Positions 8,640-17,529 of a DNA stretch of 64,000 nucleotides are shown piece after piece. Where the stretch lies: IMG/VR virus record IMGVR_UViG_3300005264_000001, positions 1 through 64,000 of that record, one strand, 5' to 3'. This stretch comes from a virus. A model generated the notes under the pieces. That model saw nothing but the letters and a program-made list of their open reading frames with translations, was not told the origin of the DNA and did not search any database. How positions within the stretch are numbered: position 1 is the first letter of the stretch; each line of letters starts with the position of its first letter. The translations under genes and the position numbers were made by a program.

Positions 8640-8725
8640 CCACAGAGTCAGACTTAGTAAACTTACAAAACTTACATTTAATTATTAGAGATTATTACCT
8701 CACAATTTTTATATTTATTCTAACG
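8634..8725 (+). ncRNA. putative small RNA 2
   Basis: A transcript from about 8634 begins with the hairpin CTGAC / GTCAG (8636-8651, six-base loop), followed by two copies of AAACTTACA and a U-rich stretch near 8705-8720. No ORF of useful length exists. The layout (orphan TATA box, hairpin at +2) is the same as small RNA 1. The 3' end is uncertain. Confidence 0.4.
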
Positions 8726-8736
8726 AAAACAAAAGA

Positions 8737-8793
8737 CTTATAAAGAGTTAATCATTATTATATATTATGAGTTGAAAAACTCGAGAAAATAAA
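8737..8793 (+). promoter_or_regulatory. promoter and hairpin leader of the 8794 gene
   Basis: CTTATAAA at 8737-8744 predicts a start at 8766-8767. There a mini-ORF ATG AGT TGA begins, and GAGTT-GAAA-AACTC (8769-8782) forms a five-pair stem with a GNRA tetraloop. The real start ATG follows 11 nt after the hairpin. The stretch around the box is nearly repeated at 25558. Confidence 0.6.
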
Positions 8794-10104
8794 ATGGAAA
8801 ACACATTAAAATATTTGGATTCAACAATGGTTGAAAAATTAGAAGTTAAAGGTTACTCTAAAGAGAGTTTGATTGAATTAGAAGCAAGAGAAATTAAATT
8901 ATACGAAAAAAGATTTAAAGGTACTGCTTACACTGAGGAAAAATACGTAGGAAATAGAATGAAGTCTTTAGCTAAGACTAGATTAGCTGATAAAAGAGAT
9001 TTTGTAACAGGTATATTATCACTTGAATCAAAACACATTATTGTAAAGATTAATGGTGAAATGACTTTAAAAGGTTTAGGATTCTCAAAAGACTTTCCAA
9101 AAGATAACTTTAAAGCAAAAACAGGAGATAAAATTAGATTCTTAGCTTATCCTGATAACTTAGATAAATACCCTACAATTTGGTTTAATGAATTACCAGA
9201 AGTAATTGGAAGTGTAGACGTCTCAAAGATTGATGATATTTTATTAAAAGGTGGATTTAAAGATTTAGATGTTGTAATTGTTGGAAGTACTAAACTTGAA
9301 AATAGCTTAGGTGATTGGAGAAAATTCTCTGAGAAAAATGCAGGTAAAACAAGAATTGATAAAAACACAAAGGTAGAATATAAAGTAGAAGCTGGTAGAA
9401 TGCCTTGGTCTTGTGGTGACATACCATTTGGTTCAAAGATTCCTGAAGGAAATGATTATCGATGTAACGCATTGGCTTTAATTAAGAGTGATGATAATAC
9501 AATAATGAAGTCTTTAGTATTAAAAGGTGATTGGTTAGAAAATGCAGACTTATCAACAGGAAGTGTTATTAAATATAAATCAACATTAGCAACTGTTGCA
9601 GCTCTTAAAAACGTTTGGATTACAAATGAACCTGTATTTGATAAAGAAAAACAAGTAATTACAAAAGATGAAATCTTAGAACAAGGTAAAGAATTTGTAA
9701 GAACTATTGAAGAATTAAACAAAGAAGATTACAAAGGTTTAGCTATTGTAACAGGAAACATTGCAAACTATAGTGTTAAAGGTAGTGCTGTTGAAGTTTC
9801 ATTCTCTGATGATTCAGAAGGAGATGGATTAAATGATATTGTTGATAAAAACTATATTGTAGATTGTCCATTTGTTGACGGTTCAATGGATGTTACATTT
9901 ATTGGATTAATTTCAAGAGATGTTAACACAAATTTATACTCATTTGGTAATAGTGTATTTACAACATTCTTTGATGAAATATTTGCTGTTCCAAAAGCTG
10001 AGGAAGATTTAGCTGACGAAACATTTGAAAGTGAAGATTTTGCTAGTGATGATGAAGACATCGAAAGTGATGAAGAAATTGATATTGAGGACGATTTATT
10101 ATAA
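8794..10104 (+). CDS. putative ssDNA-binding protein with acidic tail
   Basis: 436 residues. Two beta-rich segments (about residues 60-170 and 180-300) resemble OB folds. The last 35 residues are almost entirely Asp/Glu/Ser and end IDIEDDLL. An acidic C-terminal tail for partner recruitment is the hallmark of SSB proteins. The position directly before a RecA-like ATPase and the clamp genes supports this. No family signature is strong enough for certainty. Its strong leader with a hairpin suggests high expression. Confidence 0.5.
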   Translation: MENTLKYLDSTMVEKLEVKGYSKESLIELEAREIKLYEKRFKGTAYTEEKYVGNRMKSLAKTRLADKRDFVTGILSLESKHIIVKINGEMTLKGLGFSKDFPKDNFKAKTGDKIRFLAYPDNLDKYPTIWFNELPEVIGSVDVSKIDDILLKGGFKDLDVVIVGSTKLENSLGDWRKFSEKNAGKTRIDKNTKVEYKVEAGRMPWSCGDIPFGSKIPEGNDYRCNALALIKSDDNTIMKSLVLKGDWLENADLSTGSVIKYKSTLATVAALKNVWITNEPVFDKEKQVITKDEILEQGKEFVRTIEELNKEDYKGLAIVTGNIANYSVKGSAVEVSFSDDSEGDGLNDIVDKNYIVDCPFVDGSMDVTFIGLISRDVNTNLYSFGNSVFTTFFDEIFAVPKAEEDLADETFESEDFASDDEDIESDEEIDIEDDLL

Positions 10105-10105
10105 A

Positions 10106-10573
10106 ATGGCAGGAGCTAATATAGTTGATGTACAAAGAATCGTTACAGAAAAAATTAGATTTACTGGAGGGGATTATATCCTCAACACTAACGATAAAAC
10201 ATTATTTAAGATGTTTCATAAGATTAAAGATTACGGAGACGAATTAAAGAAGAGTGTAATTGAAGCATTTTTACAAGATAAGTTTAAAAATGTTAATAAA
10301 GAATACAGACACGAAATATTTGTAAGAGATATGGAAGTATTCACAAAAACAATCTTGAAATACTTCGATGAGTTTGTGGAAAATATGACTGAAGCTGATA
10401 CATTGGAAACAATCGACCAATTAAAAGCATATGATATTGAACTTGAATCAGATGACGAAGATGAAGAGGAAGATGAAGAGGAATCTCGTGAAATGACTTA
10501 TGAAGAAAAACAAGCAGCTTTAAGAAATAACAATACAAATGTAAATGATGTAAACAATGAGGCTAGTGCGTGA
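10106..10573 (+). CDS. hypothetical protein with acidic C-terminus
   Basis: 155 residues starting MAGANIVDVQ at ATG 10106, 1 nt after the previous stop (TAAAATGG). An earlier in-frame ATG at 10025 lies inside the upstream gene and is rejected. The N-terminal 115 residues are helical. Residues about 116-130 are nearly all Asp/Glu. Likely a replication accessory protein given its place between the SSB-like and RecA-like genes. Confidence 0.6.
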   Translation: MAGANIVDVQRIVTEKIRFTGGDYILNTNDKTLFKMFHKIKDYGDELKKSVIEAFLQDKFKNVNKEYRHEIFVRDMEVFTKTILKYFDEFVENMTEADTLETIDQLKAYDIELESDDEDEEEDEEESREMTYEEKQAALRNNNTNVNDVNNEASA

Positions 10574-11418
10574 TGGCAACACCTGTTAAAAAAGAAGTAA
10601 CTGAAACTCTTGAACAAAGAAGAGCAAAATGGTATACTAAAGTTAAAGAACTTGAAAGTAAAAAATTTTGTATTGTTGTTGGAACTTCTGATAAAAATGG
10701 AATGTCTGATGGAACAGGTAAAACTGCTTTAACTGTAAGTTATGGTATTGATTACTTAAAAAAGAATCCTACCAAAAACATCTTCATAATTGATATTGAT
10801 TGTAGTGTTGATTATATTGCTAAGTACTATACTGAATATACAGATAGAATTTTAGTATTTCAACCTAACTTTGTTAAAGAAGATAATACAGCTGATTTTA
10901 CAAGATGTATTAAAGAGATTAATGCTGTTTGTGGTGATATTGCTAAAAATTATGAAGAGTTAAATATTGGAATGATTATCTTTGATGGATTAACACCTTT
11001 TAAAAAGATGTGTGAGATGCAGATGAGAATGGATAAATTTATTACAACTGAAGGAAAAGTTAATACTTTGTTTTGGCAGACTAGAAACAATCATTTTTTC
11101 AAGTCATTGAATACATTAAGAAGAGTACCAATTCATAAGTTTTTCATTGCTCAAGATGATTTCTTAGCATTTAATCAAACTATTGACATGGGTGGGACTG
11201 TTGTAAAAGTAGGAGCACTTCAAAAATCAGTAAGTGAAATGTGTTTACAAAGAATCCTTTGTTCAAAGAAAGAAAACTCAAATGGTGATTATGTTTTAAC
11301 AGCTAAGATTGATAAAGCAAAAGATGCACCCGAGAAACTCAACAAAGAGTACAAATTTATGATTGTAAATGATAAAGGAGTACGATTTAATACTGATAAA
11401 GTGTTTGAAGGATTATAA
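10573..11418 (+). CDS. RecA-fold ATPase, Sak4-like
   Basis: 281 residues. Walker A is GMSDGTGKT with Lys50 and Walker B is GMIIFDG with Asp138. Between them, a strand ends in IIDIDCS, as in single-domain RecA/KaiC-like ATPases. Size and layout match the Sak4/AAA_24 phage recombinases, which help annealing or strand exchange with an SSB encoded next door. Start ATG 10573 overlaps the previous stop by 1 nt (TGATG). Confidence 0.65.
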   Translation: MATPVKKEVTETLEQRRAKWYTKVKELESKKFCIVVGTSDKNGMSDGTGKTALTVSYGIDYLKKNPTKNIFIIDIDCSVDYIAKYYTEYTDRILVFQPNFVKEDNTADFTRCIKEINAVCGDIAKNYEELNIGMIIFDGLTPFKKMCEMQMRMDKFITTEGKVNTLFWQTRNNHFFKSLNTLRRVPIHKFFIAQDDFLAFNQTIDMGGTVVKVGALQKSVSEMCLQRILCSKKENSNGDYVLTAKIDKAKDAPEKLNKEYKFMIVNDKGVRFNTDKVFEGL

Positions 11419-11433
11419 ATAATTTTAAAAACA

Positions 11434-11441
11434 CTTATAGA
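11434..11441 (+). promoter_or_regulatory. TATA-like element for gene 11460
   Basis: CTTATAGA preceded by AAACA, ending 19 nt before ATG 11460. A weaker version of the consensus. Confidence 0.45.
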
Positions 11442-11459
11442 TTTATATTATTACAAAAA

Positions 11460-11867
11460 ATGGTTAAAAAAGAAAAAATTAACGAAAAAGTTGCTAAAGT
11501 ATTAGCAGACAAGGATATTTACAAAGGTAGTTTACCTGGAAAAGAAGAAGGATTTATAAAAGCAACAGAAGTTGAGGGTGAAACATTTTATGAAGAAATT
11601 TCAAAAGAAGATGTCACTAAAATAGTTAAGGAAGATGTTAAATTGAAAGAAGTAATTACTGAATCAATTACAGAAGCTGAACCTAAAACACCTGTAAGTA
11701 ACAAGTCAAAGTTTGATACTATTGTAAAATTGTTAAAAACAGGAAGTCTTGTACAAGATACAAGTGTAGGAAGATTACACATTCTAGATTACGATGAAAA
11801 GACAGGAAAGTCAAATGCATATCTTGGAGACAAGAAAATGAACGTTGAATTAAAGAGTATTCTTTAA
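11460..11867 (+). CDS. hypothetical protein
   Basis: 135 residues. The N-terminal 80 are Lys/Glu-rich and probably disordered or helical. The C-terminal 50 (SLVQDTSVGRLHILDYDEKTG) look like a small beta barrel. Function unknown. It has its own promoter. Confidence 0.6.
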   Translation: MVKKEKINEKVAKVLADKDIYKGSLPGKEEGFIKATEVEGETFYEEISKEDVTKIVKEDVKLKEVITESITEAEPKTPVSNKSKFDTIVKLLKTGSLVQDTSVGRLHILDYDEKTGKSNAYLGDKKMNVELKSIL

Positions 11868-11893
11868 TTTATTTTTAATTCTAAATACAAACA

Positions 11894-11901
11894 TTTATAA
11901 A
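11894..11901 (+). promoter_or_regulatory. TATA promoter, leaderless gene 11923
   Basis: TTTATAAA ending 22 nt before ATG 11923. Confidence 0.65.
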
Positions 11902-11922
11902 CTAATCACTATTTTTATTATT

Positions 11923-12087
11923 ATGAAGAAAAAAGAAACAACAAATTTAAAGGAAGCTAAAGGTAGATTTATTTGTTATAATTGTAAATTAGGATTTAAT
12001 AAGTTAAGATGTATAGGAGTGGGACAAGGTTACTGTGAAAAGTGTTGGAAACTAGAACCTTGGAACAAAAGACTTATAAATGATTAA
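11923..12087 (+). CDS. 54-aa zinc-finger protein
   Basis: 54 residues: CYNC (residues 18-21), Cys30, then CEKC (38-41), a zinc-ribbon or treble-clef-like arrangement with basic flanks. The start is fixed by the promoter. The CTTATAAA box of the clamp gene lies inside its last codons. It may bind nucleic acid or RNA polymerase, by analogy with small archaeal zinc ribbons; this is inference. Confidence 0.6.
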   Translation: MKKKETTNLKEAKGRFICYNCKLGFNKLRCIGVGQGYCEKCWKLEPWNKRLIND

Positions 12088-12130
12088 TCATTATTTATTA
12101 TATGGTTGAGAAGCCAAAAAGATAAAAAAA
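12073..12130 (+). promoter_or_regulatory. clamp promoter with leaderless mini-ORF and hairpin
   Basis: CTTATAAA (12073-12080) ends 22 nt before an ATG at 12102. That ATG opens a 7-codon ORF (MVEKPKR, stop 12123-12125). The stem GGTT-GAGA-AGCC (12104-12115, GNRA loop) lies within it. The clamp ATG follows at 12131. Ribosomes would meet the mini-ORF first, so clamp synthesis may depend on reinitiation. Confidence 0.55.
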
Positions 12131-12844
12131 ATGATTAAAATAGAAAATACAAAATTTGAAAAGTTTCTGAAATATATTTCAGTAGAAAAAGTTAATGAAC
12201 AATTAGTAATTGAATTTACTGAAAATGGTATTGAAGCAAACGTTTTCTCAATAGACCACACGTTAGCAGTAATTGCTACACTTAAAAAAGAAGACTTTAT
12301 TGAATATGAAAATATTAATAAAAAAGTTGGAATTAAAAATGTAGAAAGTTTAATTAATATTATGAAAGTTCTTTCAAATGATGTTGAATTAAACGTAATA
12401 GAAGAAAACAATACAGAATTCTTATCAGTAGTTAGTGATAAAACAAAAGCAACTGTATCAGTAGCAGATATTGATAGTATTGAAACTAAATTAGACCCTA
12501 AATTTAAAACAATGATTCTAGAAAAAGACACAAATTTTGTATCTTTAGATAGAAGCACAATAAATAAGTTATCTTCTATTATTGGGAGTGTTGAAAAATT
12601 AACTAAGTTAACTATTAAAGATAATGTATTAAATGTATTAATGGGTAGTTCAAGTATAGTTACAATTAATAATACTATTGAAAACTTTGAACATGTAGAT
12701 GAAAAAGGAACTTATGGAGTTAAAATTAGTAATGTTTTAAAAACTATTAAAGATGAAGATGTAAGTTTATGTGTAATTGAAGGAAATTTAATTCTTAGAG
12801 TAGAAAAGTACAACTCATTAGTTTTACTAGCATCGGAGGAATAA
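12131..12844 (+). CDS. sliding clamp (PCNA/gp45-like)
   Basis: 237 residues, the usual size of a PCNA or T4 gp45 subunit. It tethers the polymerase to DNA as a trimeric ring. Sequence shows the clamp pattern of repeated beta-alpha-beta-beta units, with a central linker around residues 110-125 and no catalytic motif. The clamp loader lies directly downstream, with the Shine-Dalgarno GGAGGA in the end of this gene. Assignment rests on size, fold pattern and context; identity with archaeal PCNA versus gp45 cannot be separated by eye. Confidence 0.75.
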   Translation: MIKIENTKFEKFLKYISVEKVNEQLVIEFTENGIEANVFSIDHTLAVIATLKKEDFIEYENINKKVGIKNVESLINIMKVLSNDVELNVIEENNTEFLSVVSDKTKATVSVADIDSIETKLDPKFKTMILEKDTNFVSLDRSTINKLSSIIGSVEKLTKLTIKDNVLNVLMGSSSIVTINNTIENFEHVDEKGTYGVKISNVLKTIKDEDVSLCVIEGNLILRVEKYNSLVLLASEE

Positions 12845-12847
12845 ATA

Positions 12848-13747
12848 ATGGAGTTATGGACTGAAAAATACAGACCAAAGAAATTTGAAGACGTAATTGG
12901 AATTCCAAAATCTATTGTGAATTCCATTAAAGAAGGTGGAATTCCACATCTTTTATTATCCTCAAATAGTCCTGGTACAGGAAAATCTTCGAGTATGAGA
13001 ATTATCATTGAACAAAATAAAGCTGAGTGTTTACAATTAAATGCAAGTACTGAAAATGGTGTAGATGTTGTAAGAAATGAAATTAAAAACTTCGCTATGT
13101 CAAAATCTATTAACGGGACACCACGTATTATTGCACTAGAAGAAGCACAACAACTTACAAATCAAGCACAAAGAGCTTTATTAGATGTTATGGAAAGATA
13201 TGAGAAAAATTGTAGATTTATTTTAACTTGTAATAATTATAAGAAGTTAGATGATGCATTAATTTCAAGATGTCAGCATCACAAATACGAGAAACCAAAG
13301 AAAGAAGATATTTGGGATTTAGTACAAAAGATTTGTGAAAAAGAATCTTTATCAGTGAGTGAGAAATTAGTTCAATTACTTGTTGATAGATATTATCCGG
13401 ATATGAGAACTATTGTAAATAAATTACAAGAATTCAAAGAACTAAATATCAAAATTACAGAAGATTTAATTTTAAGTGATGTTAGAGTCTCAGAAAAACT
13501 ATTTGAATTATTACAGAATAAAACACCATTCACAAAAATAAGACAATGGGTATTAAATGAGAATATCAATTATGAATCAGCACTTGTGGAAATGTATATT
13601 TATTTATTAGATAATAAAGACAAGTTTAAAGGTAAAGTTTCTAAGATTTTAGAAAAGATTGTAATTTGTAATAGGTATATGAAGTCTTGTATATCACAAG
13701 AAATTGAATTTGAACATATGTTGAAATCAATTTTAACAATAATTTAA
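12848..13747 (+). CDS. clamp-loader large subunit (RFC-S/gp44-like AAA+ ATPase)
   Basis: 299 residues. It opens with WTEKYRPKKFEDVIG, the N-terminal RFC box. Walker A is SPGTGKS with Lys46, the Walker B region is ALEEA (Glu98-Glu99, where RFC usually has DE), sensor 1 is LTCNN (126-130) and the arginine finger is SRC (140-142). These define a clamp-loader ATPase that opens the clamp on primed DNA. Overall layout also resembles T4 gp44 (PGTGK, ITANN, SRC, then a short collar). A clear Shine-Dalgarno GGAGGA sits at 12835-12840. Confidence 0.88.
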   Translation: MELWTEKYRPKKFEDVIGIPKSIVNSIKEGGIPHLLLSSNSPGTGKSSSMRIIIEQNKAECLQLNASTENGVDVVRNEIKNFAMSKSINGTPRIIALEEAQQLTNQAQRALLDVMERYEKNCRFILTCNNYKKLDDALISRCQHHKYEKPKKEDIWDLVQKICEKESLSVSEKLVQLLVDRYYPDMRTIVNKLQEFKELNIKITEDLILSDVRVSEKLFELLQNKTPFTKIRQWVLNENINYESALVEMYIYLLDNKDKFKGKVSKILEKIVICNRYMKSCISQEIEFEHMLKSILTII

Positions 13748-13753
13748 ATTAAA

Positions 13754-14215
13754 ATGGTATTAATGAGTATGCAAGCAATATTTGAAAGAAGATACAAAGA
13801 TGTAGATGTAAATCTACTAGTACCTTTGAATCGTTGGAGTAACTTCTGTATACAAAATGAGAACGTTACAGTCGATATCAATAGACATTTCTTTGTTGGT
13901 AATAAGAATATACTACTGGGTCAATTATACTATTGGAATCGTTCCCCTAAGTTTATTAAATATCACAAAACCGAGAAATTTAATAAAGATAGATTTGATT
14001 TTGTATCACAACTCTTACAAAGAAAATACAAATACGGCACAAATGAGATTGAGTCAATGAAAAGACTTATTGAGATTATGATTAAGCGTTCTGATGAAAT
14101 GGAAAAATTAGCAGGTTATTTTGGTCTAGAATTAAAAGACAGAAAGAAATTAGGTTTAAAAGTGTTGAAACCAAAGATTGAAAAATCAACTAAAAAGATT
14201 AGAACACTATTTTAA
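13754..14215 (+). CDS. possible clamp-loader small subunit (gp62-like)
   Basis: 153 residues, all-helical and basic, directly after the gp44/RFC-like gene. The centre (PKFIKYHKTEKFNKDR then QRKYKYGTNEIESMKRL) resembles the gp62 pattern of a PxxxFIKWxK segment followed by a Y-x-Y/S helix. Gene order clamp, loader ATPase, this gene is that of T4-type viruses (45-44-62). Similarity is weak and judged by eye. The alternative is an unrelated replication accessory protein. Confidence 0.45.
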   Translation: MVLMSMQAIFERRYKDVDVNLLVPLNRWSNFCIQNENVTVDINRHFFVGNKNILLGQLYYWNRSPKFIKYHKTEKFNKDRFDFVSQLLQRKYKYGTNEIESMKRLIEIMIKRSDEMEKLAGYFGLELKDRKKLGLKVLKPKIEKSTKKIRTLF

Positions 14216-14218
14216 AAA

Positions 14219-15430
14219 ATGAAAGAAGAAATTTTAAAAACAAGAAAATTAAAAGTATTTGAGATGTTTGCTGGTTATGGTGGGGCATCTTTTGGTTTAC
14301 AAAATGCAGGAATAGAGCACGAATCAGTAGGTTTTAGTGAGATAGAACCTTGTAGTATTAAATGTTATGCACAAAACCATATTGGAGTAAAAAATTCCGG
14401 TGATTGTTATAAAATAAAAACTGAAGATTTACCTGATTTTGACATATTAACAGGGGGATTTCCATGTCAGTCCTTTTCAATAGCTGGAAAAAGAGAAGGA
14501 TTTAAAGCAAAGAAAAAAGGACAACTATTTTTTGAAATTATAAGAATAGCAAAAGATAAAAAGCCTAAATATATGTTACTTGAAAATGTACAGGGTTTAA
14601 TAAGTCACGATAATGGTAACACTTTAAGTGTAGTACTACAAGAATTAAGGGTTTTGGGTTATGGTGTAGAACATAAACTACTTTATACTAAAGATTATGG
14701 AATACCTCAAAATAGACCTAGAATTTGGTTTGCTTGTAAACTTGGTGGTTGGGAATTAGGAGAATTTAGTTGGCCTAAAAAAGAAAAAACTTGTGAAAGT
14801 ATTTGGAATATTCTTGAAAAAGAAGTAGACCATAAATATTACCTAAAAAAAGATTTGTTAGAAACACTCAATAGAATAGAAGTTGAGAAAGGTAGAACAA
14901 AAATATTACAATCAGATGGATTATTTCAATTTAGGTATGATAAGGGTTTGGTTAAAGCAGATACATTTACTTTAATGGCAAACTTTAAACCTAATGATTT
15001 GTCTAATATGTTATTTATTAGACAACCACAAAAAAGTTTTATCGGAGGTTATAGATATGACAAAGGTATAGAGATATTAAGTGATAAAAATGTATGTTCA
15101 ACATTAACAGCAGCAAAGAATCAAATAATTATTGGTGATTTTAGGTATGATGAAGGAATAAGAGTTAGAGAAGATGAGATATCACCAACATTAACTACTA
15201 ACAACAATACAATAACAAACTTTTCTATAACAACATTTAGAAGTATAACACCAAAAGAATGTTGGCGATTAATGGGATTTAAGGATGGTCAAATTAATGT
15301 TGAAGGTATGACAGATAGACAACAGTATTTCATGTCTGGTAATGGTTGGGATATTAATGTTGCAAGTTTAATTTGGAAACAAATGTTAACTAATAAATTT
15401 GAGAAAAGAGGATTATTTAAATTACTTTAA
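14219..15430 (+). CDS. DNA (cytosine-5) methyltransferase
   Basis: 403 residues. Motif I is FEMFAGYGGASFGL, motif IV is GGFPCQSF with catalytic Cys83, motif VI is ENV (122-124), motif VIII is QNRPRIW, and motif X is SGNGWDINV near the end. All catalytic parts are present. The target-recognition region is unusual: three related units FRYDKG, YRYDKG and FRYDEG, two of them followed by an STLTA/PTLTT segment. Probably protects viral DNA from host restriction. Starts 3 nt after the upstream stop. Confidence 0.88.
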   Translation: MKEEILKTRKLKVFEMFAGYGGASFGLQNAGIEHESVGFSEIEPCSIKCYAQNHIGVKNSGDCYKIKTEDLPDFDILTGGFPCQSFSIAGKREGFKAKKKGQLFFEIIRIAKDKKPKYMLLENVQGLISHDNGNTLSVVLQELRVLGYGVEHKLLYTKDYGIPQNRPRIWFACKLGGWELGEFSWPKKEKTCESIWNILEKEVDHKYYLKKDLLETLNRIEVEKGRTKILQSDGLFQFRYDKGLVKADTFTLMANFKPNDLSNMLFIRQPQKSFIGGYRYDKGIEILSDKNVCSTLTAAKNQIIIGDFRYDEGIRVREDEISPTLTTNNNTITNFSITTFRSITPKECWRLMGFKDGQINVEGMTDRQQYFMSGNGWDINVASLIWKQMLTNKFEKRGLFKLL

Positions 15431-15631
15431 ATGGAACTTATTGATAAAATTATTAAACTTGTTAGTAGATTAAAATTACAAAATAAATGCCCAACTAGAG
15501 TTTATATAAAAGAAAAGTATTTAAAAGAAACAACGGTATTTAATCCAGTTAAATACTATTCTGTTAGTGAAAAAGATGAAGAGATGTTTATGAAAGATAA
15601 TTTTATAAATAGAGACTTCTTTATAATTTAA
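15431..15631 (+). CDS. hypothetical protein
   Basis: 66 residues, basic, starting directly after the methyltransferase stop and ending 1 nt before the polymerase start. It resembles small phage proteins with an RVYIKEKYLKE segment, but no family can be named. Confidence 0.55.
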   Translation: MELIDKIIKLVSRLKLQNKCPTRVYIKEKYLKETTVFNPVKYYSVSEKDEEMFMKDNFINRDFFII

Positions 15632-15632
15632 A

Positions 15633-17495
15633 ATGGGAAAATATATACAAAAATTAGTAAAAACAGAGAAAGAGTGGCAACAACTAGTTGAATTATCAAA
15701 ACAACATAAAGTGATGAGTTTTGATACTGAAAATGGAGGTGTTGATAAACTACATGCTGTAAATGTTAAACATTGTAATCCTGCTGGATTTAGTGTCTCG
15801 TTTGATGGTATTACAGGTTTTTATGTACCTATTAATCATACAGATATTAAAACAGAATTTCACAAGAGATTTAACGAGTTATTAGAAACTGTAATTGTAT
15901 TACCTATGTGGAATGCTCCATACGATGGTGGTATAGTTCAATATAGATACAACGTAGACATTGAAGACAAATATTGGTGGGATTGTATGGTTGCTCAACA
16001 TCTAATTGATGAGACAGATAAGAAAGGATTAAAATATAATTCAGAAAAATACTTTGGTTATACACAGGACCACTTTGATTTTGGTGATTGTAGTAAAGTA
16101 TCAAGTGAAGCTATTTTCAAATATGCTTGTGATGATGCTATTATGACCTTTAAACATTATGAAAGATTACAACCTCAACTAAAAAAAGAAGGGTTATCAA
16201 GACTATTTAGAGAAAGAGAAATACCTTTACAACCTGTATTGGCTCACATGAAGTGGCACGGTGTTACGTTTGATACTGAAAGAAGTATTGAGATTGAAGA
16301 AAAAGCTAAGAATAGATTAGATGAAATAATTCCTGAGATTTGTGCTGTAACTCCTGAGATTAGAATGCAAAAAACATTATTTGGTGGCCCTAGTATTCCA
16401 ATCACTGATGTGAATAAACCTAATCAATTAAAGAAACTTTTATTTGATGATTTAAACTTAACAATTACAGAAAAAACTGAAACAGGTTTACCTAAAGTTG
16501 ATAAGAGAGCATTAAAAAATATTAAAGATGAACATCCTATTATTCCATTATTAATAGAAAATTCAGTTGTTAAAAAGATTTACTCAACTTACACGTACAG
16601 TTTACGAACTAAAGTTATGAAGGATAATAAGATATTTATGAACTTAAATGATGTAGGCACAAAAACCGGACGTTTCGCGTCAAACTCGCCGAATCTACAA
16701 AATTTACCATCTAATGATGACTATCCTATTAGAGAATGTTTCATTGCTCCTAAAGGTTATAAAATGATAGCAATTGATTATTCACAACAAGAATATAGAT
16801 TTTGTGGGCATTTGTGTGATTGTAAAAACTTTAAAGAGTTGTATAAGAAAGGTAAAGATTTACATCTAACAACAGCTAATGATTGTTATAATCTAGGAAT
16901 TCCAGAGGAAGGCTTAATTAAGTCAAGTCCAAAATATAAAGAGTATGAAGAGAAGTTTCATAAACACAGAAAATTAGCTAAATCAATTAATTTTGGTATT
17001 CTATATGGTATGGGTGCAAAAAGTTTAGGTGAACTACTTGGAGTAGATGAATCAGAAGGGCAAAGAATTATTGATGCTTATTCAATAGCAAACCCTGAAA
17101 TTATTACTAAAATGAAGCACATACACAAACTTGTAGATGCACAAGGTTTTGTGAGAAATTATTATGGGAGAAAAAGAAGATTTACAAAAAGACATGGGAG
17201 ATTTTATTCAAATGGAGATAAAAGAGAAGCCTTTAATCATCAAATACAATCATCATGTGCGGACATGTTAAGAGGAGTGTTCATAGAGATTTACAAATAT
17301 GTAAAGACTACAAATGATGAAGTCATAATAAATTTTACAGTTCATGATGAACTTGTTTTTTCTGTGAAGGATAATGAAAGAAAAAACTCGCATCTTAAAA
17401 AATTAATTAACATTATGGAAACCACAGAGAAGTTTAGTATATATATGACAGCCGATTGTGGTGGTTTTTATAATAATTATGCAGATGCGAAATAG
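15633..17495 (+). CDS. family A DNA polymerase with 3'-5' exonuclease domain
   Basis: 620 residues, the replicative polymerase. The proofreading domain has Asp31-x-Glu33 in SFDTENGG, then NAPYDGG and YACDDAIMTF. The polymerase domain has motif A DYSQQE (Asp382), motif B KSINFGILYG from Lys450, and motif C HDE (571-573). No 5' nuclease domain, as in other phage Pol A enzymes. A Pol A working with PCNA-type clamp, RFC-type loader and AEP primase is an uncommon combination, because archaeal hosts use B and D family replicases. Confidence 0.95.
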   Translation: MGKYIQKLVKTEKEWQQLVELSKQHKVMSFDTENGGVDKLHAVNVKHCNPAGFSVSFDGITGFYVPINHTDIKTEFHKRFNELLETVIVLPMWNAPYDGGIVQYRYNVDIEDKYWWDCMVAQHLIDETDKKGLKYNSEKYFGYTQDHFDFGDCSKVSSEAIFKYACDDAIMTFKHYERLQPQLKKEGLSRLFREREIPLQPVLAHMKWHGVTFDTERSIEIEEKAKNRLDEIIPEICAVTPEIRMQKTLFGGPSIPITDVNKPNQLKKLLFDDLNLTITEKTETGLPKVDKRALKNIKDEHPIIPLLIENSVVKKIYSTYTYSLRTKVMKDNKIFMNLNDVGTKTGRFASNSPNLQNLPSNDDYPIRECFIAPKGYKMIAIDYSQQEYRFCGHLCDCKNFKELYKKGKDLHLTTANDCYNLGIPEEGLIKSSPKYKEYEEKFHKHRKLAKSINFGILYGMGAKSLGELLGVDESEGQRIIDAYSIANPEIITKMKHIHKLVDAQGFVRNYYGRKRRFTKRHGRFYSNGDKREAFNHQIQSSCADMLRGVFIEIYKYVKTTNDEVIINFTVHDELVFSVKDNERKNSHLKKLINIMETTEKFSIYMTADCGGFYNNYADAK

Positions 17496-17500
17496 AAAGA

Positions 17501-17508
17501 TTTATAAA
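17501..17508 (+). promoter_or_regulatory. TATA promoter, leaderless gene 17530
   Basis: AAAGA-TTTATAAA ending 22 nt before ATG 17530. Confidence 0.7.
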
Positions 17509-17529
17509 TAATATTTAATTATTTATTAT

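Noticed and set aside
12091-12558. 155-codon minus-strand frame over the clamp gene
   Set aside because: Antisense shadow; the clamp has promoter, leader and loader context.
15633-17495. Intein or intron in the polymerase or other replication genes
   Set aside because: Motifs A, B and C and the exonuclease motifs are at normal spacing, with no splice-block residues; endonucleases in the window are free-standing between genes.
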